A stretch of DNA of 16,455 nucleotides from an uncultured Nitrospinaceae bacterium (GTDB taxonomy: Bacteria; Nitrospinota; Nitrospinia; Nitrospinales; VA-1), in assembly GCA_938073925.1 (NCBI GenBank), contig CALJGH010000119.1, positions 1 to 16,455 of the forward strand, written 5' to 3'. Both the position numbers and the translations under genes were made by a program. Shown here piece after piece: positions 7,720 to 15,631 of this stretch. Under the pieces are notes generated by a model. That model had not been told where the DNA came from and searched no databases. It saw only the letters and a program-made list of their open reading frames with translations. Positions within the stretch are counted from its first letter, which is position 1, and each line of letters opens with the position of its first letter.

Positions 7720-9438
7720 ATGCTGACAATCGGGATACTGCTCTTCTCCTGCCTGTTTTTTTATTTTATTGGTTACCGTTTTTATGCGGGGAAGTTGGAT
7801 AGCGAACTCATTCAACCGAGTGACAAGAAAGTCACACCAGCGGTAGAACAAAATGACGGCGTAGACTATGTGCCCAGCAAGCCTCTGGTGCTTTTCGGTC
7901 ATAATTTTGCATCGATCGCCGGAGCGGGGCCTGTTATCGGACCTATCATTGCCATGCACCATTTTGGTTGGGCGATCACCTTGGTGTGGATTTTGCTCGG
8001 CAATGTTTTCATCGGTGCCGTGCACGATTACCTGACCTTGATGGTTTCTGTTCGCAACCGTGGCAGTTCCATTGCGGATATCGCTGAGACCACGATGGGC
8101 TATCGTGCCAAGGCGGTTTTCGCCGTCTTCTTGGTATTGGCAATGCTGTTGGTGATTGCGGTGTTCGGTGTCGTTGCGGCAAAGACCCTGATAGCTCAGC
8201 CAGAAATGGTGTTCCCCACATTCGCGATCATCCCTGTTTCGGTCATATTAGGATGGTGTATTTATAAAAAGAACCTCAATTTGCAAATCGTGTCGGCAGT
8301 AGCTGTGCTGACCGTCATTCTAAATATCTATATTGGATTTCAGATCCCTGTTCCTATCCCGGAAGAGGGAGTGTTAGGTCTTTCCCCTTTGATATTCTGG
8401 TTTGTCATACTGATGATTTATGCAGGGGTGGCATCTGTTTTGCCCGTGCAAACTTTATTACAACCGCGCGATTATCTCTCTACCTTCATTCTTTTTGGTT
8501 CGATGGCCCTCGCAATTTCTGCTCTGTTGTGGGTCGGACCCGAATTAAATACGCCAGCCTGGAGAGGGGCGATGTCAGAAGAGCAGGGGCCGGTTTGGCC
8601 GATGCTGTTTGTGCTGGTGGCATGTGGTGCGGTTTCTGGTTTTCATTCGCTTGTGGCGGGTGGCACCACTTCTAAACAATTGGCCACTGAAACACAGGGG
8701 AAAATCATCAGCTACGGCGGCATGCTCACCGAAGGGGTTGTGGCGGTTGTTACCGTGTTGCTGGTGGGCGGCGGACTCTATTGGGTGGCACCAGAAGGCG
8801 GCGGTGTCGACATGACAACGCTCGGGTTCCGCGAAACTTTACAATCGGGCGGATGGATTCTCGCTTTCGGAAACGGATTTGGAAATATAGTTCACCAGAT
8901 GTTGCCGATTTTAAGTTTTACCTTTGCGTCTATGATCGCGGTTCTGGCTTTAAATACCTTTGTGTTAACGACTCTCGATACAGCTGTGCGCATCACTCGT
9001 TTTTTGGTTCAAGAATCGTTGGGAGACAAAATCCCTGTATTTAAGAATAAATTTGTTGTAACCGTCACGGTGGTGTTTGTCGCATATCTGATCGGGGCTA
9101 CGGATGGATGGCAGAAGATATGGCCTATCTTTGGGGCGACGAATCAACTCATTGCCGCTGTGGCCTTATTTGTTGTGGCTACCTGGTTGATGGCGGTTAA
9201 AAAACCGACTCAGTATGTTCTCTATCCTGCAATTTTAATGGTCATTACGACTATTGGCGCACTGGGGTGGCAGGCCTGGCGGTTTTTCACAGCACCGGAA
9301 CCCAACATGTTTTTGGGGGTTATAGCGGTGATCCTCATTGGGCTTGCGGTGTTTGTTGGTAATGAGGGCATGCAGGCATTGCGAGGTAAGCGGGAGATCG
9401 AGATCTCCACAACTGAGATTCCTTCTCGCGCAGAATAA
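7720..9438 (+). CDS. cstA: CstA-family carbon-starvation / pyruvate or peptide transporter
   Basis: An integral inner-membrane protein of 572 residues from the ATG at 7720. This start is chosen because GAGG lies at 7707-7710, 9 bases upstream; a TTG at 7705 is also in frame. CstA signatures are GHNFASIAGAGPVIGP (60-75), GNVFIGAVHDY (94-104), RNRGSSIADIAE, QPRDYLSTF (248-256), GFHSLVAGGTTSKQ (307-320), TTLDTAVRITRF and WPIFGATNQLIAA near the C-terminus. More than a dozen hydrophobic segments are visible. E. coli homologues CstA and BtsT/YjiY transport pyruvate, and CstA has also been linked to peptide uptake; the substrate here is not proven. It is shorter than E. coli CstA (about 700 residues), as in the short forms of many non-enteric bacteria. 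No LytS/LytT-type regulator is adjacent. Confidence 0.93.
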   Translation: MLTIGILLFSCLFFYFIGYRFYAGKLDSELIQPSDKKVTPAVEQNDGVDYVPSKPLVLFGHNFASIAGAGPVIGPIIAMHHFGWAITLVWILLGNVFIGAVHDYLTLMVSVRNRGSSIADIAETTMGYRAKAVFAVFLVLAMLLVIAVFGVVAAKTLIAQPEMVFPTFAIIPVSVILGWCIYKKNLNLQIVSAVAVLTVILNIYIGFQIPVPIPEEGVLGLSPLIFWFVILMIYAGVASVLPVQTLLQPRDYLSTFILFGSMALAISALLWVGPELNTPAWRGAMSEEQGPVWPMLFVLVACGAVSGFHSLVAGGTTSKQLATETQGKIISYGGMLTEGVVAVVTVLLVGGGLYWVAPEGGGVDMTTLGFRETLQSGGWILAFGNGFGNIVHQMLPILSFTFASMIAVLALNTFVLTTLDTAVRITRFLVQESLGDKIPVFKNKFVVTVTVVFVAYLIGATDGWQKIWPIFGATNQLIAAVALFVVATWLMAVKKPTQYVLYPAILMVITTIGALGWQAWRFFTAPEPNMFLGVIAVILIGLAVFVGNEGMQALRGKREIEISTTEIPSRAE

Positions 9439-9530
9439 GAATATTTCTCAACATTATCCGCAGTGGTTGGAAATCTTGGAATAATGTATTACGATAACTG
9501 CGTCTATTAAATTTAAAGAATAGGTTTGTT

Positions 9531-10193
9531 TTGAAAATCAGTGAAGTACTTGCCATCCAGGCAAAAGTAAACGAAAAAACGGCGGCAAAATCCAAGCCAA
9601 AGCCCAAAGCCAAGCCCAATTTGAAAAAGGCTTTGAAAGTTGTGCGTACTCGCGAGACTCCGAACCCGAACGCCTTGCAGTTTGTTATCAACGCGGTGAT
9701 TCTTGATAATGGTAATATTTCCTTTGCCAATAAAGAGGAAGCCAAGGACGATAAGATGGCGGCGGCGTTGTTCGAAAAGCCAGGAATAATTAATGTTTAC
9801 GTCATGGAAAACTTCATCACTGTAACGAAAGACGACAAAACAAGCTGGATTCCTTTAAAAGACCGTGTCTGGAAAAGCATCGATGATACGGTGACAGTTT
9901 ATCAGTCCGAAAAGAAAGTTCAGTTGAGCGGGGTTGATGTAGTTAACTTCGCAAAACTGGATAACGAAAAGAAATTGCAGGGCATTGAAATGGTTCTCGA
10001 TCGTTCGATTCGCACCAACCTCGCCAAAGACGGCGGTGGGGTAGAGTTAAAAGGTATCGAAGGCAACGAAGTCAGCATCCATTACCAAGGAGCTTGTGGC
10101 AGTTGCCCCACCTCCACCAGTGGAACCCTAAAATACATCCAAGGTCAACTACGCGAACAACTCCATCCCGAATTGACCGTAAAGCCTGTTTAA
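9531..10193 (+). CDS. Nfu/NifU-type Fe-S cluster scaffold or carrier protein
   Basis: A 220-residue protein read from TTG at 9531 (AGG 6 bases upstream). After an Ala/Lys/Pro-rich head (residues 15-34, repeated KPK/AKP units) comes an NFU_N-type domain (about 37-101) with TRETPNPNALQFVIN, LFEKPGIINVYV and ENFITVTK. A C-terminal NifU-like domain (about 145-215) carries LAKDGGGVELKGIEG and the cluster-binding CxxC as ACGSCPTS (Cys189 and Cys192). Proteins of this Nfu_N plus NifU build hand [4Fe-4S] or [2Fe-2S] clusters to apo-enzymes. The family is clear, but the start is less so: the lysine-rich head could be shorter if a downstream codon is used, though no ATG occurs before the conserved domain. 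No isc, suf or nif genes are adjacent. Confidence 0.9.
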   Translation: MKISEVLAIQAKVNEKTAAKSKPKPKAKPNLKKALKVVRTRETPNPNALQFVINAVILDNGNISFANKEEAKDDKMAAALFEKPGIINVYVMENFITVTKDDKTSWIPLKDRVWKSIDDTVTVYQSEKKVQLSGVDVVNFAKLDNEKKLQGIEMVLDRSIRTNLAKDGGGVELKGIEGNEVSIHYQGACGSCPTSTSGTLKYIQGQLREQLHPELTVKPV

Positions 10194-10293
10194 CTCCGTA
10201 AAAAACCTCAAGGCAGGAAATGATTTTTTAGTTGCTGCAGACTCAACTTGACGTCAGTAGTGGACTTGACCCCTTCATGGGATTGCAATTCCA
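10194..10293. other. Convergent gap between nfu and the orphan gene
   Basis: A 100-base gap between genes facing each other. Only a weak 5-bp hairpin (AGTTG/CAACT, about 10230-10249) is seen; no convincing terminator. It marks the left border of the AT-rich orphan gene. Confidence 0.4.
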
Positions 10294-11010
10294 TTAATTT
10301 TTACTGTAAAACTCTTTTTTTGCTTCCCGAATGTATTCAGAAACTGATCTTCTAGATTTTGAATATCGTGCTTTATATTCCCTATTAGAAATACTTTCTA
10401 CTGCAGTGTGAAGGGCATCGGGTGCTAAAATTTTTGTGATTTTTGCGTTATCCACTAGTTTGGAAATTGAAACATCATCATTGGTCTTGAGAATTTCAAA
10501 AACCTTGCTTTTGACGAGTTCTTGTAAGGGTGAGTTTTTCTTTCCTTTTTTTTCAGGAGGAATGGATGAGTCGAGAGAGGATTTTAGTGATTTGAAAATT
10601 AAAGAAACTTTTTTAGGAGTTTTTATCTCAAAATATTCAAATTGTTTTTGCGTTTTTGAGTGATTAATCCATGACTTAAATTCTGATGGGGAAAATAGTG
10701 CTCGAAGGGTAAATGCAAAAGGTTTGTCTGAATGAGAAAAAGAGACAGTTTTGTTAAGATTGATTAGTTGCCCCGAATCTATCGCATTCGTTAAATATTT
10801 TAGAAAGTTTTTTTGTTTGCGTGTGCGTCGATCTTCAAAAGCAACTTCGTTAATAAAAAATAACCGTTCGCAATCTTCACCTGACCAGTATAGTTTGGCT
10901 AGATACTCTTCGGGATTAATGGTGGTCGATTGGTGATATTCTTCTTCCTGCTCCAAGGCAAGCTTTTGATTCTCTATTGCTGATTGTAGCTTTTGAGTTT
11001 TCTTGGTCAT
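10294..11010 (-). CDS. Uncharacterised AT-rich orphan protein
   Basis: I do not recognise this protein. From the ATG at 11010 it has 238 residues; a TTG at 11055 would add 15. The ATG is preferred because a TATAAT-like box at 11065-11070 (minus strand) would place transcription start near 11058, almost on the TTG. It is Lys/Ser-rich, with no signal peptide or membrane segment. Residues about 1-30 are a charged, probably helical head; a middle region has LYWSGEDCERLFFINEVAF and a later FSPSEFKSWI; a Lys/Pro/Ser linker (about 150-165) leads to a helical, basic C-terminal domain (about 166-238) ending in KSRRSVSEYIREAKKEF, which could bind nucleic acid. Base use is clearly more AT-rich than the flanking genes, which hints at acquisition by transfer. 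It converges on the nfu gene and lies downstream of the hydrolase gene on the same strand. Confidence 0.72.
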   Translation of the reverse strand: MTKKTQKLQSAIENQKLALEQEEEYHQSTTINPEEYLAKLYWSGEDCERLFFINEVAFEDRRTRKQKNFLKYLTNAIDSGQLINLNKTVSFSHSDKPFAFTLRALFSPSEFKSWINHSKTQKQFEYFEIKTPKKVSLIFKSLKSSLDSSIPPEKKGKKNSPLQELVKSKVFEILKTNDDVSISKLVDNAKITKILAPDALHTAVESISNREYKARYSKSRRSVSEYIREAKKEFYSKN

Positions 11011-11064
11011 TTTATAAAGGGGGCCAGTCTTTTCTTGGCTGCATCTCTGATTCAAAAAACCAAT

Positions 11065-11070
11065 ATTATA
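11065..11070 (-). promoter_or_regulatory. Possible -10 box (TATAAT) for the orphan gene
   Basis: On the minus strand TATAAT occurs within an AT-rich stretch 55 bases upstream of the preferred ATG. No convincing -35 box is seen at the right distance. It supports the ATG at 11010 over the upstream TTG. Confidence 0.35.
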
Positions 11071-11141
11071 TTACTTTACATAGGAACAAAAGGGGAGGCT
11101 CAGGCTTGATACCCGATCAGGACCCTTCACTTCTATTTTAG

Positions 11142-11158
11142 CTTCGTAAAATACGAAG
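11142..11158. repeat. Small perfect hairpin in the gap between two minus-strand genes
   Basis: CTTCGTA at 11142-11148 pairs with TACGAAG at 11152-11158 across an AAA loop. It lies 45 bases beyond the stop of the metallo-hydrolase gene, so it may be a weak terminator or RNA-stability element. No U-run follows it on the minus strand. The outer sequences AGGACCC (11119-11125) and GGGTCCT (11191-11197) are also complementary. Confidence 0.4.
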
Positions 11159-11203
11159 GCTGGGGATTTTAGGTTTTTAACCACACTTAGGGGTCCTTCT
11201 GCA

Positions 11204-11983
11204 TCACTCCGAGTGGATTGAGAAGTTTAGTTTCATTCCATCGATGGCGAGTTCTACGCCTTTGGGCAAATCTTTAGAAATTTTTTCGAAATCGAATTGG
11301 TGATTGATATGGGTGAAGATGGTTCGCTCGGCTTGGATGGTTTTTGCTGCGTCCAAAGCCTGGCTGAGATTAAAGTGGGTTGCGTGGTCTTTGAATCCCA
11401 GTGCATTAAGGATGAGCAGTTTTAACCCTTTTAGCTTTTCCATTGTGTGATCTGGGATGCCACTGCAATCGGTGATGTAGGCACAGTCCTTAAAACGAAA
11501 TCCGTTGATGATGAGTTTGCCGTGTTGAATATCCAACGGTGTAACGGGGATGCCTCCAAAATTATAGGTCTTATCTTCAAAGGTATGAGGGATTATTTGG
11601 GGAATGCCACCGCCGATCTGTTCGGCCTGACCAAAAATGTAGCTGAAGTTTTTTTTCAGGTTATCGAGTGTATGTTGATTCCCGTAACAGGGCAGGGCGG
11701 TCTTATTGAAAAAATTAAAACTTCTTAATTCGTCAATGCCGTGGACATGATCCGCATGATGATGGGTGTACAATATGGTATCGATTTTGTTGATATTGTA
11801 ACGCAGACATTGCTGCCTGAGATCGGTAGAAGTATCTACCAAAATCGTATGACCGTTTTCCCGAACCAGAATCGATGAGCGCAGGCGTTTGTTCCGCACA
11901 TCGTCAGACTGGCAGACTTCGCAATTACAGCAGAGGGATGGAACGCCTGTGGAGGTTCCAGTGCCTAAAAACAAAATTTCCAT
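11204..11983 (-). CDS. MBL-fold metallo-hydrolase, PhnP-like
   Basis: A 259-residue cytoplasmic metallo-beta-lactamase-fold phosphodiesterase. The N-terminus GTGTSTGVPSLCCNCEVC is the PhnP-type opening, with a C-x-C-x2-C structural zinc site (Cys19, Cys21, Cys24) followed by RLRSS. The catalytic dinuclear metal motif is THHHADHVHGID (H74, H76, D78, H79), then ILVDTSTDLRQQ and a later ITDCSGIP (metal-bridging Asp) and TIFTHINH. E. coli PhnP cleaves 5-phosphoribosyl 1,2-cyclic phosphate in phosphonate breakdown. No phn genes are near, so this is more likely one of the many housekeeping PhnP-like/YycJ-like hydrolases whose substrate is unknown. It is divergent from the peroxiredoxin gene across 189 bases that must hold both promoters. 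Confidence 0.9.
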   Translation of the reverse strand: MEILFLGTGTSTGVPSLCCNCEVCQSDDVRNKRLRSSILVRENGHTILVDTSTDLRQQCLRYNINKIDTILYTHHHADHVHGIDELRSFNFFNKTALPCYGNQHTLDNLKKNFSYIFGQAEQIGGGIPQIIPHTFEDKTYNFGGIPVTPLDIQHGKLIINGFRFKDCAYITDCSGIPDHTMEKLKGLKLLILNALGFKDHATHFNLSQALDAAKTIQAERTIFTHINHQFDFEKISKDLPKGVELAIDGMKLNFSIHSE

Positions 11984-12161
11984 AATTTTCGTATCGTTCC
12001 GGTCAGGGTTAAAAAAATCAGAGTTCTAGCTGGTTGTTCATTGTAAGAATAGGGTTTGTGCGTGTCAAGGAAGGGGCTCTTATTTTCCTCGTTTATGGCA
12101 ATTGAATGAGTCTGGAAAACTATGGTAGAGTAGGCCATCATATATTACTGATTCTATTATT

Positions 12162-12166
12162 AGGAG
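12162..12166 (+). promoter_or_regulatory. Ribosome binding site for the peroxiredoxin gene
   Basis: AGGAG lies 6 bases before the ATG at 12173, which fixes the start and predicts strong translation. Confidence 0.75.
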
Positions 12167-12172
12167 TTAAAC

Positions 12173-12760
12173 ATGTCTGCATTAGTTGCCAAACCTGCAC
12201 CAGCATTTAAAGCGCAAGCGGTAATGCCTGATGGCAGTTTTAAAGAAATTAAACTTTCTGATTATAAGGGAAAGTATGTCATTTTATTTTTCTATCCCTT
12301 GGATTTCACCTTTGTTTGTCCGACTGAGATCATTGCTTTCAGCGAAAAAATGGATGAGTTCAAGAAAAGAAATACGGAAGTACTTGGTGTTTCTATCGAC
12401 AGCCATTTCTCGCATCTGGCGTGGAGAAATACCGATCGCAAGAATGGTGGATTAGGTGATATCGCCTATCCACTCGTTGCCGATCTTAATAAGAAGATCA
12501 CTTACGATTATGGCGTCATGCACGAAGCGGGAATCGCATTTCGTGGCCTGTTTCTGATTGATAAGGAAGGTGTGGTTCAACATCAGTTGATCAACAACCT
12601 ACCGCTTGGAAGAAATATTGATGAAGCTTTACGGATGGTAGACGCGCTTCAGTTCCATGAGAAAAATGGGGAAGTTTGTCCAGCTAACTGGAGCGAAGGT
12701 TCTGATGGAATGAAGGCTGATCCTAAAGGATCAAAAGAGTATTTCGAAAAGAATAACTAA
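12173..12760 (+). CDS. Typical 2-Cys peroxiredoxin (AhpC/Prx1 type)
   Basis: A 195-residue thiol peroxidase that reduces hydrogen peroxide and organic peroxides in the cytoplasm. The peroxidatic Cys49 is in DFTFVCPTE (44-52) and the resolving Cys169 is in GEVCPANW. Supporting motifs are YPLDFTFVCP, DSHFSHLAW and FRGLFLIDKEGVVQH. Both structural marks of hyperoxidation-sensitive typical 2-Cys enzymes are present: GGLG (in KNGGLGDIAYP) and a C-terminal YF (KEYFEKNN). The electron donor is unknown because no ahpF, thioredoxin or sulfiredoxin gene is adjacent. It has its own strong ribosome binding site and is followed by a strong terminator at 12781-12820, so it is probably monocistronic. Confidence 0.96.
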   Translation: MSALVAKPAPAFKAQAVMPDGSFKEIKLSDYKGKYVILFFYPLDFTFVCPTEIIAFSEKMDEFKKRNTEVLGVSIDSHFSHLAWRNTDRKNGGLGDIAYPLVADLNKKITYDYGVMHEAGIAFRGLFLIDKEGVVQHQLINNLPLGRNIDEALRMVDALQFHEKNGEVCPANWSEGSDGMKADPKGSKEYFEKNN

Positions 12761-12780
12761 GGTTTTTGTAGTTAATGTTG

Positions 12781-12820
12781 AAATAGGGCGTTCCGAAACG
12801 GTGACGCCCTATTTTTATTT
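12781..12820 (+). terminator. Rho-independent terminator after the peroxiredoxin gene
   Basis: Arms AAATAGGGCGT (12781-12791) and ACGCCCTATTT (12804-12814) form an 11-bp perfect stem with a 12-base loop that can pair further (CCG-AAA-CGG). A T-rich tail follows (12812-12820). It begins 20 bases after the peroxiredoxin stop. Confidence 0.88.
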
Positions 12821-12856
12821 GTACCGGCGTAACCAGCAACAGAATAGGTTTTTTTA

Positions 12857-13612
12857 ATGATTCTTCTTTGTAACGACGATGGATTTAATGCCGAGGGCTT
12901 ACGCGCTTTGCGTAAAGAACTTCTGGCTCTCGATGACGTGATGATTGTTGCACCTGAAACTGAACAAAGCGCTATGGGCCATGCTATCACTCTGAATCAA
13001 CCTCTTAAAGTAAGAAAAGTGGAAGAGGAGGGCGAGTTCATTGGCTATGCTGTCAATGGAACTCCTGCCGATTGTGTCAAACTTGCCATTACTGTTTTGC
13101 TGGATGAACCTCCAAAGTTGGTTGTGTCGGGAATCAACCTAGGCGGCAACCTCGGTATATGTGCCCTTTATTCCGGCACGGTCTCTGCGGCCACGGAAGC
13201 GATGGTTATGGGTGTGCCCAGCATTGCTGTTTCTCTGGACACATATGAGAATCCAGATTTCATTCCAGCTGCAAAATTTGCTCGCAAGTTTATTCCGCAA
13301 CTGCTCAAAAAAGGTTTGCCGGATGGAGTTGTTTTGAATATCAACGTGCCACCGGTTCCCGAATCTGAATTCGTGGGAGTGGCTATTACCCGACAGGGAA
13401 AATCGCGAGTGATCGAAGAGTTTGATCGCAGAGAAGATCCGCGTGGCAGAACCTACTACTGGCTAGCTGGGGAAATGCTTTTTGAAGAAACGGAAGAAGG
13501 TGCGGATTGCGTGATGATAGCGAAAAAATATATCTCCATTGCCCCTATTCATTTTGATCTCACACACTATCCATCTATTGATAAATTAAAAGACTGGAAG
13601 ATTGAACTGTAA
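12857..13612 (+). CDS. surE: 5'/3'-nucleotidase SurE
   Basis: A metal-dependent phosphatase that removes phosphate from nucleoside 5'- and 3'-monophosphates and is linked to stationary-phase survival. The 251 residues fit the family. Metal-site residues are visible as NDDG (Asp7, Asp8), Ser38 in APETEQSAMGHAIT and Asn94 in VSGINLGGNLG; also GTPADCVKLA and YSGTVSAATEA. The start is the ATG at 12857, with AGG about 8 bases upstream. In many proteobacteria surE is next to pcm or a nlpD/peptidase gene; here it stands alone between the peroxiredoxin terminator and the convergent gatA. It lacks a clear promoter of its own in the 36 bases between the terminator and ATG, though read-through is possible. 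Confidence 0.96.
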   Translation: MILLCNDDGFNAEGLRALRKELLALDDVMIVAPETEQSAMGHAITLNQPLKVRKVEEEGEFIGYAVNGTPADCVKLAITVLLDEPPKLVVSGINLGGNLGICALYSGTVSAATEAMVMGVPSIAVSLDTYENPDFIPAAKFARKFIPQLLKKGLPDGVVLNINVPPVPESEFVGVAITRQGKSRVIEEFDRREDPRGRTYYWLAGEMLFEETEEGADCVMIAKKYISIAPIHFDLTHYPSIDKLKDWKIEL

Positions 13613-13624
13613 AAGGTGAACTTG

Positions 13625-13730
13625 CCCCTGATAACTCGAACAATAGAATACGTTTTGTTAGATGGGATTGAGGGGGTTACTTTAATTAAGTGGTTTTGAA
13701 TAAAACCCCCCTAGCCCCTCTTATCAGGGG
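13625..13730. repeat. Palindromic C/G-run intergenic repeat between convergent surE and gatA
   Basis: Nested inverted repeats fill this gap. CCCCTGATAA (13625-13634) is exactly complementary to TTATCAGGGG (13721-13730), and GGGGGTT (13672-13678) to AACCCCC (13704-13710). An inner hairpin GGTTTT-GAAT-AAAACC lies at 13692-13707. The right half resembles the C-run / TTATC / G-run elements often dispersed between genes in bacterial genomes, and the left half looks like a second copy in the opposite orientation. It may serve as a bidirectional terminator for the convergent genes. Confidence 0.65.
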
Positions 13731-13736
13731 GGGATA

Positions 13737-15191
13737 TTAAACTGGGGCTTGCTGGGTGTGAAAGTGGGTGGCTTGTTGGAATTTGTGACCGACTGCGATC
13801 AAACTCTCTTCATCAAAATGTTTGCCCATCAATTGCAGTCCAACCGGAAGGTTCTCTCCGCCCACAAACCCACAAGGAATTGACATCGCCGGGATGCCAG
13901 CCAGGTTGGCTGAAATGGTGTAGATATCTGCCAGATACATTTGTAACGGGTCATCCATTTTCTCGCCGATTTTGAACGCGGGATACGGAGTGACCGGAGC
14001 GGCAATGACATCGCATTTCTCCAATGCGTTTTCGAAATCTTGTTTGATTAACGTTCTTACTTGCTGGCCTTTTAAATAATAAGCATCGTAATAACCGGAA
14101 CTGAGCACGAAGGTTCCTAGAATGATGCGACGTTTGACCTCTTCTCCGAACCCCTCTTCGCGAGTATTTTCATACATGTTGACGAGGTTGTCAGATTTCG
14201 AAGATCGATAGCCATATTTAACACCGTCGTAACGCGACAGGTTGGTGCTGGCCTCGGCACAGGCAATGATGTAGTAGGCGGCTACGGCATAATCGAGATG
14301 CGGTAACGAAACTTCTACCGTTTGCATGCCAAGAGATTCCAAAGTGCGGATGCCTTCTTGCACAGCTTTTTCCACTTCAGGTTGCATACCCCCTGTAAAA
14401 TATTCTTTTGGGATACCGAGCTTCATCCCTTTAACATCTTGATTTAGAGCTTGGGTGAAATCGGGTAGAGGTACATTTGCAGAAGTGGAGTCTTGTATGT
14501 CTTTGCCACCGATCACATTCAATAAGGTTGCGGCATCAGCAACGGATTTTGTAATGGGTCCAATTTGGTCTAGAGATGAAGCAAAGGCGACCAGTCCGAA
14601 TCGAGACACGCGTCCGTAAGTAGGTTTGAGTCCGGTTACTCCACAGAACGCTGCCGGTTGACGAATAGAGCCACCGGTATCGCTACCCAATGCGGCAATG
14701 CATTCGTGTGCAGCAACCGCTGCGGCAGAGCCACCACTGGAACCGCCGGGAACCCGGTCGAGTGCCCACGGGTTCATCGTTGGGTGTTGTGATGAATTTT
14801 CGTTTGAAGAACCCATCGCGAATTCATCCATATTGGTTTTGCCAACGATCACCGCTCCTGCAGCATTGAGTTGGTTTACTACCATAGCGTTATAAGGAGC
14901 AACAAACTGATCGAGAATTTTTGACGCGCATGTGGTGCGACTGCCTTGAGTGCAAATCAAATCTTTTAATGCGATGGGTACACCGAGTAAAGGCAACTCT
15001 TCTCCCTTGGCGATTTTGACATCGGCGTCTTTAGCCTGTTCTAGGGCTTTTTCTCGCATCAAGTGGGCGTATGCTTTTACCTTGTCTTCGACCGCATCGA
15101 TGCGTGCAAATACGGCTTCCGTCAATTGTACGGAAGACAGTTTTTTTGAATGGAGCAGTTCTCTTGCCTGCGTAATGGTAGTGCGGTGCAT
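13737..15191 (-). CDS. gatA: Aspartyl/glutamyl-tRNA amidotransferase subunit A
   Basis: The glutaminase subunit of GatCAB, which releases ammonia from glutamine so that GatB can convert Glu-tRNA(Gln) to Gln-tRNA(Gln) (and Asp-tRNA(Asn) to Asn-tRNA(Asn)). The 484 residues are typical. The amidase-signature Ser-cisSer-Lys triad is visible as Lys76 (PIALKDL), Ser151 (PGGSSGGSAAAVAA) and Ser175 (GSDTGGSIRQPA). Other motifs are GKTNMDEFAMGSSNENS and TGLKPTYGRVSRFGL. It starts 4 bases after the gatC stop, so the two are translated together. gatB is not downstream on this strand and must lie elsewhere. The stop codon sits at the edge of the C/G-run repeat. Confidence 0.98.
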   Translation of the reverse strand: MHRTTITQARELLHSKKLSSVQLTEAVFARIDAVEDKVKAYAHLMREKALEQAKDADVKIAKGEELPLLGVPIALKDLICTQGSRTTCASKILDQFVAPYNAMVVNQLNAAGAVIVGKTNMDEFAMGSSNENSSQHPTMNPWALDRVPGGSSGGSAAAVAAHECIAALGSDTGGSIRQPAAFCGVTGLKPTYGRVSRFGLVAFASSLDQIGPITKSVADAATLLNVIGGKDIQDSTSANVPLPDFTQALNQDVKGMKLGIPKEYFTGGMQPEVEKAVQEGIRTLESLGMQTVEVSLPHLDYAVAAYYIIACAEASTNLSRYDGVKYGYRSSKSDNLVNMYENTREEGFGEEVKRRIILGTFVLSSGYYDAYYLKGQQVRTLIKQDFENALEKCDVIAAPVTPYPAFKIGEKMDDPLQMYLADIYTISANLAGIPAMSIPCGFVGGENLPVGLQLMGKHFDEESLIAVGHKFQQATHFHTQQAPV

Positions 15192-15195
15192 GGAA

Positions 15196-15465
15196 TTAAA
15201 TTATTTTGGGCACTTCGTAATGCCCTTTGCTATGTGCGGGGGAATCGTTAATAGGGACTTGGTTCGTGAGGGGTTCCGTTACCACGTCTTCTCGGAAAAC
15301 GTTGCTCAAACCCAACACATTAGCGGTGGGTTCCACGTTTTTAGTATCGAGTTCGCCGAGCTTCTCGATATATTCGATGATGGTTCCCATTTGATTCGAG
15401 AACTTTTCTTTTTCCGCATCGGTTAACTTCAGGCGAGCCAGTTTGGCTAAATGTTCGATATCCAT
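15196..15465 (-). CDS. gatC: Aspartyl/glutamyl-tRNA amidotransferase subunit C
   Basis: The small 89-residue subunit that holds GatA and GatB together. It shows the family pattern LAKLARLKLTDAE at the N-terminus, then IIEYIEKLGELDT, NVEPTANVLGLSNVFREDVV and the C-terminal GHYEVPKII. The start is the ATG at 15465, with AGGA about 6-7 bases upstream on the minus strand. It leads the gatCA pair, with gatA following after 4 bases. The promoter must lie in the 182-base gap upstream, but I could not pick a convincing -35/-10 pair there. Confidence 0.96.
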   Translation of the reverse strand: MDIEHLAKLARLKLTDAEKEKFSNQMGTIIEYIEKLGELDTKNVEPTANVLGLSNVFREDVVTEPLTNQVPINDSPAHSKGHYEVPKII

Positions 15466-15631
15466 ATTCTTTCCTAAAAGCGAAACACGCCAAATAATTT
15501 TTCTAGAAGCAAAATATTAACAGTTCGAAAAAAAAGCTATGACTTTTAGCGCGATACCCCCGGATGCAAATAAACCTGAATGTTGCAGCGCTCATTAATG
15601 CTAGACAATCTAATCAATTGTGTTCTTAGGG

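Noticed and set aside
9335..9745. Minus-strand open frame of 136 codons spanning the cstA-nfu junction
   Set aside because: Antisense to both conserved genes; hydrophobic stretch arises from the complement of the Lys/Pro repeat tract.
10264..11130. Similar short sequences (GACCCCTTCA and GACCCTTCA) on both sides of the orphan gene as possible insertion-site duplications
   Set aside because: Short, imperfect and not at the gene borders; likely chance.
14950..15426. Plus-strand open frame of 158 codons across gatA and gatC
   Set aside because: Antisense to two secure genes; no recognisable domain and no ribosome binding site.
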